In this document: one piece after another, positions 33,727 to 43,651 of the stretch
Position numbering within the stretch: position 1 is the stretch's first letter
Layout of the letters: each line of letters starts with the position of its first letter
DNA from: Panorpa germanica
Lineage: Eukaryota > Arthropoda > Insecta > Mecoptera > Panorpidae
Direction: 5' to 3'
Assembly: GCA_963678705.1 (NCBI GenBank)
Contig: OY783208.1
Location: 14,753,782-14,817,781 of the forward strand
DNA length: 64,000 bases
The notes under the pieces: generated by a model
Seen by the model: the letters and a program-made list of their open reading frames with translations, nothing else
Databases searched by the model: none
What the model was told of the DNA's origin: nothing
Made by a program: the position numbers and the translations under genes

Positions 33727-34656
33727 TTATACAATATTTTTAGCATCTATCCAACTGTTATGAGATTTATCTAAACCTAACCACTTTACAAAAACTCTTT
33801 TTCCTTTTTTCTGTAAAACTTTCTCAACTAGATATATATCTGGATATTTTGTTTTTTGTATTTCTTGTTCGTAAAACGCGCCTGCAATTGATTGGCCAAG
33901 AGAATCATTAAGTAAATATGTGACTGGATTAGTTAGTTGTACTTTTGATATAGTAAATATTTCGGTACCCCAGTTAGGAGTATACCCTTTTGCAAATAAT
34001 GATTTGGTTTTGCTTAAACGAACATAATCTCCAACTTTATATAGACTTAAACCCACCCTTTTTATTCTATTGTATACATTTCCTAATAATTTTTTTTCAT
34101 TTTTGATTGATACTTGAGATGGCTTCATATTAATTGTTGAATGATGAGAATTATTATATTTCTTAACAAGCGCATCAATGTTATTAATCCAATTAAAGTT
34201 GCCTTTTATACTAAAACCTTTCCACATGGCATTTTTTAGAGTTCTATTAAATCTTTCAACAATCGATGCTTTCATATTACTAAATGTACTATAATGGTTT
34301 ATATCATACGAATCTATAACTTTTTTAAATTCAGTGTTATAAAATTCCTTTCCGTTATCTGTTTGTAAGTTTTTCGGAACCTTATTCTTATTTTTTAATA
34401 AAATATTTTCAAATGCAACAGTAACGTCTTTTGCAGATTTTGATTTTACTGGAACTGCCCATGCATATTTAGAAAATATATCAATTACTGTAAGTAAATA
34501 CTTGTAACCTTTGTTTTCTTTTGCATACGGAATCATTTCTACTAAATCAGCTTGCCAAGAATCATTTAGACCTTTTATGATTACATGTCTACGCTTATAG
34601 TTTTTAAGTGCAGGTTTATGTAACTCATTAATTATACCTATTTTTGTTTTGCTCAT
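33727..34656 (-). CDS. Polinton integrase (retroviral-type)
   Basis: The 309-residue frame has the D, D, E core seen as WQADLVEM, LQTDNGKEF and SIVERFNRTLK. At its C-terminus a chromo-like segment follows (VEKVLQKKGKRVFVKWLGL). It would join the element ends to the target and produce the 6-bp duplication. It lies convergent to the polymerase, as is common in Polintons, and looks whole. Confidence 0.93.
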   Translation of the reverse strand: MSKTKIGIINELHKPALKNYKRRHVIIKGLNDSWQADLVEMIPYAKENKGYKYLLTVIDIFSKYAWAVPVKSKSAKDVTVAFENILLKNKNKVPKNLQTDNGKEFYNTEFKKVIDSYDINHYSTFSNMKASIVERFNRTLKNAMWKGFSIKGNFNWINNIDALVKKYNNSHHSTINMKPSQVSIKNEKKLLGNVYNRIKRVGLSLYKVGDYVRLSKTKSLFAKGYTPNWGTEIFTISKVQLTNPVTYLLNDSLGQSIAGAFYEQEIQKTKYPDIYLVEKVLQKKGKRVFVKWLGLDKSHNSWIDAKNIV

Positions 34657-34678
34657 ACTTATTATTACACAAAATTTA

Positions 34679-34906
34679 TCAAGAGCTAATATCTAAACTA
34701 TGTTTTGTTTTTAATTCTGTAATTAATGTTGCAATTTTTTTATTTACTTCAATAAAGTTTTGAAAGTTATTAATATAAGCATCATGAATATCTTTCTCTG
34801 CAGCTTTTAAACGTCTATCTATAATAATTAAATCATTTTTTGATACTGTTTCGTGCCGAGTAATTTTTTTCTTATGTATATGTACTCCAAATTTGTTAAT
34901 AGTCAT
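34679..34906 (-). CDS. Polinton small protein, 75 aa, unassigned
   Basis: A short frame upstream of the integrase on the same strand, rich in Lys, Asp and Ile with helix-forming stretches (DRRLKAAEKDIHDAYI). It may be a coiled-coil protein. No family is recognised. Confidence 0.35.
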   Translation of the reverse strand: MTINKFGVHIHKKKITRHETVSKNDLIIIDRRLKAAEKDIHDAYINNFQNFIEVNKKIATLITELKTKHSLDISS

Positions 34907-34962
34907 GTTACTTACATGAGTAGTTATAAATTAATGAAAAAGAAGGGAATGTGTTTAAGTAT

Positions 34963-36216
34963 TTATATAATAATATTAGCTTCTTTTAATTCTTCAACTA
35001 TTGAATTAATTTCATTGTCATGTGATGTATTGCCCGCCATTTTTAAACTAATAAGTAGTCGTAATCTTTCAACTAATTCATTTGGATCATCCCAGTAAAT
35101 GAAATCCTTTTGATTATTGTTTAAAGTCATAAAGTTTGGTACTAAATTGCCACCTCCTAAACGTTTATTATTTTGTAAACCAACTGAGGACGTACGCTGC
35201 AAAAGTCTTGATCGAACGTTTTGTAATCTTTCTGAAGAATATGGTGTTGAAGACGCTGGGGCACTTAATTTTGTTTGAGGAGGAAATAATAGCGATATAA
35301 TTTTTTTATATTTTATACCTTTGTTAGATTTAATTTTACCACTAGGTAAATATAATGTTCTATGTGCATTTGTATCAGTTAAAATTGTTTTATAATCCTC
35401 TAAATCTTCCTCACTATAAATATTTGCGCTTGGATCTATTTTAAAAAGCAATTCATATAATCCGGGGGATGACTTATATTTTTTATTTCCTATTATAATA
35501 CCCTCTTTATCAAACGTAACCAGTGTTTTTCCTAATATTAAATTACCATCTTCTAAATTTATACCAAATGTATGATCAAATATACTTGGATCACCTTCTC
35601 GTCTATTAAAATCAATTAAATATTGAAAGGCGTATTTATCAACTTGTTTTTTAAGATTTTCTTTAACTTCAGACAGTTCTATAGATGTCTTAAATAAGTT
35701 TGGATCTTGTACTCTACTATATTCTAAGGGTTCATTTGTTTCAAAAACCTCATCATCTAACTGACTAAGTTCCATTGTTGGTTCTTGCGTTATACTTGGT
35801 TTTTCACCTGCTAATGATACATTTTCTGGTGTCGATGTAGTGTCTAGTGGTTCTTTTAATATTTTATCTAACTTAGATTTAATTGTTTTAACCTTGGAAT
35901 CATACGGTTTTGTATCAATATCTTGTTTGATTGGTTGCGCTAATTTAATATTGGAAGTACTTTTATTAGCTAGTATATTTAGTGGTGTAGTTATTGGTTC
36001 AAGGTACCTTTGTGCCTCAGATTCCCCTAGTTTTAATGCGAGATACTTTTGTCTTATAGAATCGCTTGATTTAATAATATCGCGTGTTAATTTTTTATCT
36101 TCATCATTAGTCGTATTGCTTATTATTTTACATTTACTATTTCTTTTTTTAAATCTGGTAGGAGGAGTCTTTATTTTAACCACAGTATTTTTTGCACGCT
36201 TCTTTGATTTAAACAT
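34963..36216 (-). CDS. Polinton conserved protein of 417 aa with YWDDPNELV motif
   Basis: The N-terminal part is basic and Lys/Ser/Thr rich (KSKKRAKNTVVKIKTPPTR), followed by a charged linker. The C-terminal third is folded-looking, with FIYWDDPNELVERLRLL and an EINSIVEELKEANI end, a motif I know from uncharacterised proteins of other Polintons. Structural or DNA-binding roles are possible but unproven. It is in series with the integrase and ATPase on the minus strand. Confidence 0.6.
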   Translation of the reverse strand: MFKSKKRAKNTVVKIKTPPTRFKKRNSKCKIISNTTNDEDKKLTRDIIKSSDSIRQKYLALKLGESEAQRYLEPITTPLNILANKSTSNIKLAQPIKQDIDTKPYDSKVKTIKSKLDKILKEPLDTTSTPENVSLAGEKPSITQEPTMELSQLDDEVFETNEPLEYSRVQDPNLFKTSIELSEVKENLKKQVDKYAFQYLIDFNRREGDPSIFDHTFGINLEDGNLILGKTLVTFDKEGIIIGNKKYKSSPGLYELLFKIDPSANIYSEEDLEDYKTILTDTNAHRTLYLPSGKIKSNKGIKYKKIISLLFPPQTKLSAPASSTPYSSERLQNVRSRLLQRTSSVGLQNNKRLGGGNLVPNFMTLNNNQKDFIYWDDPNELVERLRLLISLKMAGNTSHDNEINSIVEELKEANIII

Positions 36217-36235
36217 AGTTACATGTAAACTTTAT

Positions 36236-36390
36236 GCAACTTGAACGTAATGGGAACGTAAATTAAACGTAATGGGAACGTAATCACTGTAATTTGAACG
36301 TAAATTCAACGTAATGGGAACGTAATCAATGTAATTTGAACGTAAATTCAACGTAATGGGAACGTAATTAATGTAATTTGAACGTAATCA
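36236..36390. repeat. Short repeats with GGGAACGTAA inside the Polinton
   Basis: The motif AACGTAATGGGAACGTAA recurs three times with AATTTGAACGTAAATT spacers. It lies between the 417-aa protein and the ATPase gene. It could be a protein-binding array or simple slippage. Confidence 0.75.
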
Positions 36391-36461
36391 ATGTTTATTA
36401 AGATAATAAATGCATGTTATTATGAAGATGGTTACCTCAACACTGATTATTATTGTAAAGA

Positions 36462-37163
36462 TTACTTGGTTATATCTAAAAACATATCAAATCCTTTTCT
36501 GTATCGCCCGTTATTTAAGTCACTATTTTTATCTATTACCATAAAGGAATATTTATTTGAATCCCAACATAAACTACAAACTTGTTTAAACTCTAGAAAA
36601 CTTGGAAAGTCAAAGTTAACATGATCATCATATATATGCTTTAAATTTAAGTCATCTTGCTTGAATAATATAATAAAATTAGTATTATCCCGTATTAATT
36701 GCTTTGGAATTTTGCTGTAAGTCTGACATAAATAGAAAGAGTCTATCAAATTATGACGGCCCATGCTAAAAAAATTTCGAATATTATTTTGTTTATCGCA
36801 AGCAACATCATCAAATATGAATATAGAATTTGGGCTAGCATCTTCAGGTCTAATAATCTCTTCATTGTCAGTGTATGTATAGTATCCCATACCATTAATA
36901 TTCTTCATAATTTGTTGTAATATTTTATATTTTGGTTGATATAAAGATTTTGAATAAATGTATATATTTTTAAATCGCAACCCATTTGGATGTTCAATTA
37001 GATTAAACATAACATTAGTTTTTCCACAGTTTGAAGGTCCACAAATAATGCATCTAATGTCGTTTGGTAAAAGTGATCCATGTTTTGAATTATTAGTGTA
37101 ATTATTACTTTGATTATCTACATTCTTTACAGAAAGAGTTTGTTTTTGCTTTACAAACTTCAT
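36462..37163 (-). CDS. Polinton packaging ATPase (FtsK/HerA type)
   Basis: The 233-residue frame shows a Walker A motif (CGPSNCGKTNV) near residue 40 and a Walker B motif (SIFIFDDVAC) near residue 110, then QTYSKIPKQLIRDN, typical of Polinton A32-like packaging ATPases. It would pump the element DNA into capsids. It is divergent from the structural genes to its right, with a duplicated 105-bp spacer between them, and looks whole. Confidence 0.9.
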   Translation of the reverse strand: MKFVKQKQTLSVKNVDNQSNNYTNNSKHGSLLPNDIRCIICGPSNCGKTNVMFNLIEHPNGLRFKNIYIYSKSLYQPKYKILQQIMKNINGMGYYTYTDNEEIIRPEDASPNSIFIFDDVACDKQNNIRNFFSMGRHNLIDSFYLCQTYSKIPKQLIRDNTNFIILFKQDDLNLKHIYDDHVNFDFPSFLEFKQVCSLCWDSNKYSFMVIDKNSDLNNGRYRKGFDMFLDITK

Positions 37164-37185
37164 TGTTTAACCAGGCATGTGTTAT

Positions 37186-37394
37186 AAACTAATGGAATAC
37201 ATTTTTAATGTTTAATCTTTATATATGAAAATATTATAAAGTATAAAATTGGATGATAGCACATACTTTGGTCAGTAAGATAAAAGTAATAAACTAATAG
37301 AATACATTTTAAATGTTTAATCTTTATATATGAAAATATTATAAAGTATAAAATTGGATGATAGCACATACTTTGGTCAGTATGATAAAAGTAA
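37186..37394. repeat. Tandem duplication of 105 bp in the Polinton divergent promoter region
   Basis: AAACTAATGGAATAC and the next 90 bases are repeated from 37291 with few differences. The duplicate covers the gap between the ATPase start and the PLA2-like protein start. Confidence 0.85.
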
Positions 37395-37732
37395 AGAAAG
37401 GTGATGGTCTTATTGATAAACTAATCAATAAATTACCTTTTGAGTTGCACTTGCCTGGATACAACTATTGCGGTCCTGGAACACGTTTAATAAAACGTTT
37501 AAACCGAGGAGATCAAGCAGTTAATGCATTGGACTCAGCTTGCAAAGAACATGACATTGCATATCACCGCTATAAAGATTTAAGTAAAAGACACGTAGCT
37601 GATAAAATACTGATTGAGAAAGCTTGGAAGCAATATTTTTCTAAAGATTCAAAGTTAAGTGAACGTTTAGCATCATTACTTGTTGCTAATATCATGAATA
37701 TAAAAACGAAACTTGGAATGGGGTTGAAATGA
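37358..37732 (+). CDS. Polinton phospholipase A2-like (parvovirus VP1-like) protein
   Basis: The frame holds YNYCGPGTRL, a Ca-loop-like motif, and DSACKEHDIAYHRY, the D-x2-C-x2-HD catalytic motif of the PLA2 fold found in parvovirus VP1 and in many Polintons. Such proteins may help particles breach membranes. The ATG at 37382 is a better start than 37358, because the latter lies within duplicated promoter sequence. It heads the plus-strand structural gene block. Confidence 0.85.
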   Translation: MIAHTLVSMIKVKKGDGLIDKLINKLPFELHLPGYNYCGPGTRLIKRLNRGDQAVNALDSACKEHDIAYHRYKDLSKRHVADKILIEKAWKQYFSKDSKLSERLASLLVANIMNIKTKLGMGLK

Positions 37733-37756
37733 AATAAAAAAATTAAAAAGAAGAAA

Positions 37757-38227
37757 ATGAAGGGTAGCGGAAAGGTCAAGCATAGTATGGCAGCATTAAA
37801 GAAAGCTATTCTTAATGCTCGTGGTGCGCTAAAAAATACTTTATTTAACCCTGATAATCCTAAGAGTGTGTCAAAAGCTATTAAAATTGCAGCACAAGCC
37901 GCAAAACAATCAATTAATAAAAAGTCAAAATTTAAAGTTAATAAACTAAGAATAATTCCTATACCAAAAGTAGGTGGTTTTCTACCATTTCTAATTCCAT
38001 TATTTGCGGGATTATCAGCACTAGGTGGATTGGCAGGTGGTGTTGCAGGTGTTGCAAAAGCAATAAATGAGGCAAAGGATGCAAAAAAAATGTTAGCAGA
38101 AACTCAAAAACATAACCAAACTATGGAGGAAATTGCTATTGGAAAATCTGGCAAAGGAATTTATTTAAAACCTTATAAAAAAGGGTTAGGATTATATATT
38201 AATCCGTATCCAAAAAACTTCCGTTAA
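37757..38227 (+). CDS. Polinton structural-type protein with glycine-rich hydrophobic segment
   Basis: The 156-residue frame has a very basic N-terminal half, a hydrophobic segment (GFLPFLIPLFAGLSALGGLA) and a C-terminus GKGIYLKPYKKGLGLYI. The basic plus hydrophobic layout is reminiscent of minor core or membrane-active virion proteins. I assign no named family. It lies 25 bp after the PLA2-like gene. Confidence 0.6.
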   Translation: MKGSGKVKHSMAALKKAILNARGALKNTLFNPDNPKSVSKAIKIAAQAAKQSINKKSKFKVNKLRIIPIPKVGGFLPFLIPLFAGLSALGGLAGGVAGVAKAINEAKDAKKMLAETQKHNQTMEEIAIGKSGKGIYLKPYKKGLGLYINPYPKNFR

Positions 38228-38259
38228 AGCTACCTAAACGAGCCCTTACTGATGTTGAT

Positions 38260-38598
38260 TTGAAAGAATATGCAACAAAATTTAATATCCCTCACTTTAG
38301 AGGGGTATTCATGAGAAATAATTTGCCTAAAAAAATGTATATTAATGAAGCTGGTATAATAAATTTAGATGATAAAACATCAGCAGGAACACATTGGGTA
38401 GCTTACATAAAAAGAAATAAAAATATTTTATATTTTGATAGTTTTGGTAACCTTCAACCTCCAATAGAAGCAATTGAATACTTTAAAAATAATACTATTC
38501 AATATAACTATGATAGATTTCAAAAATTTAATACTGTAAATTGTGGGCATTTATGCTTACACTTTTTGTATTCAAATTTTTATATTTATAATAAATAA
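38260..38598 (+). CDS. Polinton adenain-like cysteine protease
   Basis: The frame shows GTHWVAYIKR with the catalytic His, ILYFDSFG with the acidic residue, and NCGHLCLHFL with the nucleophile Cys, in the order of adenovirus protease and the Polinton PRO family. It would process capsid proteins. It follows the basic structural protein directly. Confidence 0.85.
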   Translation: MKEYATKFNIPHFRGVFMRNNLPKKMYINEAGIINLDDKTSAGTHWVAYIKRNKNILYFDSFGNLQPPIEAIEYFKNNTIQYNYDRFQKFNTVNCGHLCLHFLYSNFYIYNK

Positions 38599-38689
38599 CA
38601 TATTCGTATAAATGCATGAGTTTTATTTTTAATTTGTTATTACTATAACTAAGCTTATCGTGAAAGGTTAAAAAAAAAATTAAAAAAAT

Positions 38690-39427
38690 ATGTCTATGAC
38701 ATTTACAATTATTGGAAATGAATCCGTATTAAGCGCCGATATTTTTCCTCCTATAGATTTGTACGATGAACAGTTTGAATTGGGAATAGTCGACTTTCAG
38801 ACATTTAATTCAATACCAAACATTGACGACACTAACAATAAATTTTATTATGGAGATGGTAAAGTTATTTCAATACCAGTGGGTTCATATGAATTGGAAG
38901 ATATTCAGGAATATTTAAGGTTAGGCATTGGTGATTCTAGAGTAATAAAACACAACAGCGAATTTAAGGACAAAGCTGATAAGCAAATAAAAGAAGTATT
39001 TTTAAATTTAACTGCAAATACAAATACCCTTCAAAGTGAGATAATATGTACTGAAAAAATAGATTTTTCGAAAGAAAATTGTATTGGTTCATTACTAGGA
39101 TTTAATAAGCAAGTATTAGACCCTAATAAATTACATGTATCTAACTTACCGGTAAACATTATTAAAGTAAATAACATACGTATTGAATGTAATAATACAT
39201 CCGGTTCCTATCTAAACGGACGTTTAGTACACACAATTCATGAGTTTTCACCTGCTGTTCCACCAGGATATAAGATAATAGAAATTCCAAAACAAATCAT
39301 TTATCTTCCAATCGTTGTACAGAAAATAGATAATATTTCTATAAAAATTGTTAATGAAGAAGGTGAACTTATCAATTTTAGAAAAGAAAAAATTTCCTGC
39401 AGATTGCACATACGAAAGATTCAATAA
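38690..39427 (+). CDS. Polinton minor capsid (penton-like) protein
   Basis: The 245-residue frame begins MSMTFTIIGNESVLSADIFP and includes FELGIVDFQTFNSIPNID and ISIPVGSYELEDIQEYL, features I associate with the single jelly-roll minor capsid protein of Polintons. Its place just before the major capsid region supports this. It looks whole. Confidence 0.7.
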   Translation: MSMTFTIIGNESVLSADIFPPIDLYDEQFELGIVDFQTFNSIPNIDDTNNKFYYGDGKVISIPVGSYELEDIQEYLRLGIGDSRVIKHNSEFKDKADKQIKEVFLNLTANTNTLQSEIICTEKIDFSKENCIGSLLGFNKQVLDPNKLHVSNLPVNIIKVNNIRIECNNTSGSYLNGRLVHTIHEFSPAVPPGYKIIEIPKQIIYLPIVVQKIDNISIKIVNEEGELINFRKEKISCRLHIRKIQ

Positions 39428-39569
39428 CGGGTATATGTCATAATTTAAAAACAATATATAATTCGTCGTTTAATCAAACTCAGCGTAGTCCAACCAAGCC
39501 TTTTAAGAGGATAACTTTAAAAAATAAACAGTTTCTTAAGTCGTTAGGATTTAAAATAAATACTCTACA

Positions 39570-40775
39570 ATGACCGCTCATATGCTTAATATTGAAGATA
39601 AAATTCTCTTTGACGAATCATTAAGCCAATATGAAATACATTCATACAGTCCATATAACACAACCAGCTATGAATATAATGACGAAATTCGTATACCAAT
39701 AAATCAACATAATGTATATACATTACCCTCGGAATCTTACTTATACGTTGAAGGTAAAACAAAAGACACTTCAAAATTTACACCTGTTTTCATATTAAAT
39801 GGTATTTTATACCTATTTGAAAATATAAAATATGAAATAAATTCGGTTGAAATTGATTCAAATAAAAATCCTGGTATAACCACTACTATGAAAGGATATG
39901 TTTCATATAATAACAATGAGTTGCAACTTGAAAACTTGGGGTGGCGTGATACAAGTAACAATTTATTAGATAATAAGGTAAATTTTAGTGTTTGTATTCC
40001 TCTTAAAACAATATTTGGGTTCTGTGAAGACTTTAAAAAAATTATATTACCAGTAAAGCATGAATTAATATTAATTCGATCAAAAAACGATAATAACGCA
40101 ATTTGGATAAGTAAAAAGGACGAAATAACACCATCAATAACAATTGAAAAGATTCAATGGCGTATGCCTCATATAAATGTATAAGACAAAAAGAAATTAG
40201 AATTATTACAAACAATAGAACTCGATAAATCATTGTATATTGGCTTTCGAAGTTGGGACTTGTACGAATATCCAGCGTTGCCACGCACGACAAATCAATC
40301 TTGGTCTATTAAAACATCTACAGCACTTGAAAAGCCACGTTATGTTATATTAGGGTTACAAAGAGAAGGTAAAGACGATATTACAAAGGATATGAGTAAA
40401 TTTCACACTTGTACCTTAAGAAACGTAAAACTATACTTAAATTCTGATGTGTACCCCTATGATAATCTTAATCTTGATTATGACAATAATAAGTATGCAA
40501 TAGCATATGAAATGTATGCTAATTTCCAAAAATCATACTATGATAAAGAGCCGAATCCCATTTTAAATTTAAAGAATTTTAAAGAAAATGCACCTTTAAT
40601 AGTAATAGATTGTTCAAAACAGAAAGAATTCCTAAAACCTGCTCCAGTTGATATAAGGCTTGAATTAGAAACATCTGAAAATATTGTAGACTACGTTCAT
40701 GCTTATTGTTTAATATTACATGACAGGATTGTTGAGTATAAACCATTATCTGGAATTGTTAATAAAATTACATAA
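39570..40775 (+). pseudogene. Polinton major capsid protein region (double jelly-roll), broken
   Basis: The region encodes IPINQHNVYTLPSESYLYVEG and, further on, LYEYPALPRTTNQSW and YDKEPNPILNLKNFKE, consistent with the major capsid protein of Polintons by position, size and beta-rich composition. It is one of the parts of the element that is broken. I give it as one region. Confidence 0.75.
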
Positions 40776-41250
40776 CCATTATAAATAATGATTAGTATCT
40801 TTAAAGTCATTAAAGAGTAACCATCTCATAACCAAATAATTTATTATAAAATTTTAAATGATCATGAACAAGTTTCGAAAACGATTTCAAAAGTTGGAGC
40901 TGTTCTAAAAAAATACAAAGAAAGTGAGTGTTTACTAGAAAATCTTACGGACGATGAGTTGCATTTACTACCAATAGAGTTCTTTTTGCATTATATAATG
41001 TTTTCCACCGATATTGAACAAAACTGGAACCGGCTTCCAATACATTTAAAAGAAGATCACTATTAAGATCACTACAAACATTATAACAAAGGAAGAATAC
41101 AAAGAGATGGACCTCCATGTCAAATAAGAAACTGTTGTGATTGTAATTTTAATTTATATTATGATTCTAATGGAAATAGTTATACCTTAATAAATAAATA
41201 AAAAAAAAATAATATACATTTTAAATTTTTATATATTATAAATGATGGAA
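40776..41250 (+). other. Short coding-like remnant right of the capsid region
   Basis: Weak plus-strand coding character is present (HLLPIEFFLHYIMFS, then IRNCCDCNFNLYY) without a clear gene. It may be the remains of a small Polinton gene. No family is recognised. Confidence 0.3.
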
Positions 41251-42090
41251 TTACAATATTTTTGATATTTCATCCAATATATAAGACATATTTGATAATA
41301 TTATCATTCTTAATAATATATCATCATAATTTATTTCTTGACATTCATGAAATAAAAATTCAGTTAAAACCTCTTTGGAAACACCAATATTTTTATTTCT
41401 TAAATATATTACGATATTATTTAAAAATAGATTATATGTATTTAATAAGTTAATCTGCATGCAAGAAAAATGAGTAATACTAAAGTTAATATAATAATTT
41501 AAAGACATGATATGTATTAAATCATAAATATTTAAAAACACGGATATATAAGTTTTACAATTTGATGTAATTGAAATACTATTTGGATTAAATATATTTA
41601 TTTTATAATTTGATCCTATTAGAACATTGGATGATATAAACAATTGTCCATTAAACATATTAATCAATTGCTGTATGTGCTCTATAAGTTCAAAATAATC
41701 ACCTAAACTGAATTTTAGCCCAAAATTGTATTTATTGTAAATATAAATTTCTGGTTCAAACTGATTAGTACAATTTAATCCTATTTTTAATAAATACATA
41801 TCTTCCTTTAATAATATAGGTACTTCATTAAATAAAAATGGAACTGCTGTTAATTTAGTAGAAGTCAAATTTGTGTTAATAGGTTCAACATTTTTAAAAT
41901 CCTCCTCATTGTTTAAAGAAGTTAACATTTCTGATATATTCTGTATCTCAATATCTGCATTTAATGATTCAGTTAATAAAAAATCTTCGTCAAAAAGCGA
42001 AGGGTCAATATCTAAATTTAATAGCTCGCTATCATCAATATGAATATTTTCTACAAATAATAAATCTTCCAAATCAAAAATCGATTCCAT
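41251..42090 (-). CDS. Polinton unassigned protein, 279 aa
   Basis: The N-terminus is acidic and hydrophobic in alternation (MESIFDLEDLLFVENIHIDD, then DIDPSLFDEDFLL), a composition like transcriptional activation domains. The rest is Asn/Ile-rich and beta/alpha mixed without known motifs. It overlaps the start region of the next minus-strand gene by 17 bp. The regulatory idea is inference only. Confidence 0.5.
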   Translation of the reverse strand: MESIFDLEDLLFVENIHIDDSELLNLDIDPSLFDEDFLLTESLNADIEIQNISEMLTSLNNEEDFKNVEPINTNLTSTKLTAVPFLFNEVPILLKEDMYLLKIGLNCTNQFEPEIYIYNKYNFGLKFSLGDYFELIEHIQQLINMFNGQLFISSNVLIGSNYKINIFNPNSISITSNCKTYISVFLNIYDLIHIMSLNYYINFSITHFSCMQINLLNTYNLFLNNIVIYLRNKNIGVSKEVLTEFLFHECQEINYDDILLRMIILSNMSYILDEISKIL

Positions 42091-43045
42091 TTTTTGATAA
42101 GTTATATATATATTCTTGAGCGTTATTGTATAATTTAATTTTAGAAAAGTCTATGCACAAAATTTTTATTTCTTGTTCCAACAGTTCCAAGTTTATTTTT
42201 GATGATATATGGCTAAAATTATTATTTAAATCAATATGGTTATTTATATTATTTTTAATAAAACACTCATAAAAATTAATATTGTGATTTTTATAATTTA
42301 TACTTTGAGTATCCTTTAACACATTAAACAAATTATTTTGAACTTGATATAAAGATTTATCCACTAGTTTAGAACACAAATTATAATTTTTTAATGTCAC
42401 TGTTATACAATGAGATATATTAAGCAAGTTGTCCCAAGATTCTTTCTGTAAATAAACAGAAGATGATTTAAGTTTTTGTTCATTCAAATATTGCTGTTGA
42501 CATTGTATATTTTCTTCAAGAACCATAGTTGGCTTTTCATAGAAAGTTTGAAAATGTATTGTGTAATTTGATAAGGTTATGTGAGGCTGATCTAAATATT
42601 CACTTCCTTCAAAATAATTGGAAATGTTGTTTTTATTATTTAACAGGGTATTCCAATCCTGCTCTGATATAATAACGCCATTTCCATTAACCTTTTCTAT
42701 TTTCAAAATGGCTTCACATAAATTATTTACTTTAATTCCAACTAATGCTTGTTTTGATTTACTGTTATTTAAATAATATAATGATTTTAATAAATATATA
42801 GAATCATCATATATTATTTTAGAATCGGATTCATCACTATCAAAACTTAACTTTTTATTTTTATTAAACATTGGATATGGTTTGTAACGATAAGCCATTA
42901 TTATAAACTGTTTAGTTAAACTTGTTAAAATATTTATTTGTAACTGAAAAAATATAAAATATCTACAGCTTATATACTCTAATCCCCTCCCTATACTATA
43001 TTTATTAAAATTAAAACTTATTTCAAAACCCAACCTTAAATGCAT
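42074..43045 (-). CDS. Polinton unassigned protein, 323 aa, with internal repeat
   Basis: Two related stretches are visible, SEQDWNTLLNNKNNI and KESWDNLLNISHCI, each followed by a stretch of aromatic and Thr residues, suggesting a duplicated domain. The start is uncertain; an internal Met at MAYRYKPYPMFN, just upstream of charged sequence, is more likely than the long hydrophobic leader. No family is recognised. Confidence 0.5.
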   Translation of the reverse strand: MHLRLGFEISFNFNKYSIGRGLEYISCRYFIFFQLQINILTSLTKQFIIMAYRYKPYPMFNKNKKLSFDSDESDSKIIYDDSIYLLKSLYYLNNSKSKQALVGIKVNNLCEAILKIEKVNGNGVIISEQDWNTLLNNKNNISNYFEGSEYLDQPHITLSNYTIHFQTFYEKPTMVLEENIQCQQQYLNEQKLKSSSVYLQKESWDNLLNISHCITVTLKNYNLCSKLVDKSLYQVQNNLFNVLKDTQSINYKNHNINFYECFIKNNINNHIDLNNNFSHISSKINLELLEQEIKILCIDFSKIKLYNNAQEYIYNLSKNGIDF

Positions 43046-43079
43046 TACTTTTCAAAGTTATTATCACTTTTTATGGTAT

Positions 43080-43155
43080 TGCTCTGGTTCAGGAATCGAA
43101 CCCGAAAACACAGTTGTCTAGCATCAAGTATCAACGATTTTTACTCTGCGCTGTC
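43080..43155 (-). ncRNA. tRNA-like Pol III promoter remnant in the Polinton
   Basis: Read on the minus strand, GGGTTCGATTCCTGA forms a T-arm with its loop and matches the B box. AGCGCAGAGTAAA about 40 bases upstream resembles an A box. No 7-bp acceptor stem is found, so it is not a complete tRNA. It lies in the gap between two minus-strand genes. Confidence 0.35.
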
Positions 43156-43159
43156 AACC

Positions 43160-43594
43160 TTACTCATTATCACTAACTTCTAATTCTTCGTCTACCATTA
43201 TCCATTCTAAGGAATCCATACTTCCGTAGCCGGAATCTGATACTCCAAGCTTAAAAAATAGACCGTTCCTAAAATCTCTATAAAAAGTACTTTTGTGTGT
43301 AACGTATCGGTCATAAAATTGAAACTCATCAAACATATTAAAATCCAACATTAAATGAGACTCTAATCCACAATTTAATTTCAAATCTATACATAGACTA
43401 AACTGATTTGCAATATGTAGTACATGTAAATAAATTACATAAACATTATCAATTAATACAGTTAGTACTAATTCAGAACACCCTATAAATGACCGAAAAT
43501 TTATATTAATATTTATTAACTTGGGTAAAAAAAAAATATTATCTCCTTCATTCAATTCAAATAATAAGCGGGGACTATAACTTCTAATATACAT
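43160..43594 (-). CDS. Polinton unassigned protein, 144 aa
   Basis: The protein is beta-rich (VLTVLIDNVYVIYLHVLHI) with an acidic tail that includes SDSGYGSMDSLEW. The DSG-x-x-S pattern resembles phosphodegron-type motifs, which by itself proves nothing. It is the third of four minus-strand genes at the right side. Confidence 0.5.
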   Translation of the reverse strand: MYIRSYSPRLLFELNEGDNIFFLPKLINININFRSFIGCSELVLTVLIDNVYVIYLHVLHIANQFSLCIDLKLNCGLESHLMLDFNMFDEFQFYDRYVTHKSTFYRDFRNGLFFKLGVSDSGYGSMDSLEWIMVDEELEVSDNE

Positions 43595-43651
43595 TATACC
43601 AGAGATAGAAATTTAAATATATATAAAATGAAAGTAACATATATAACTGGC

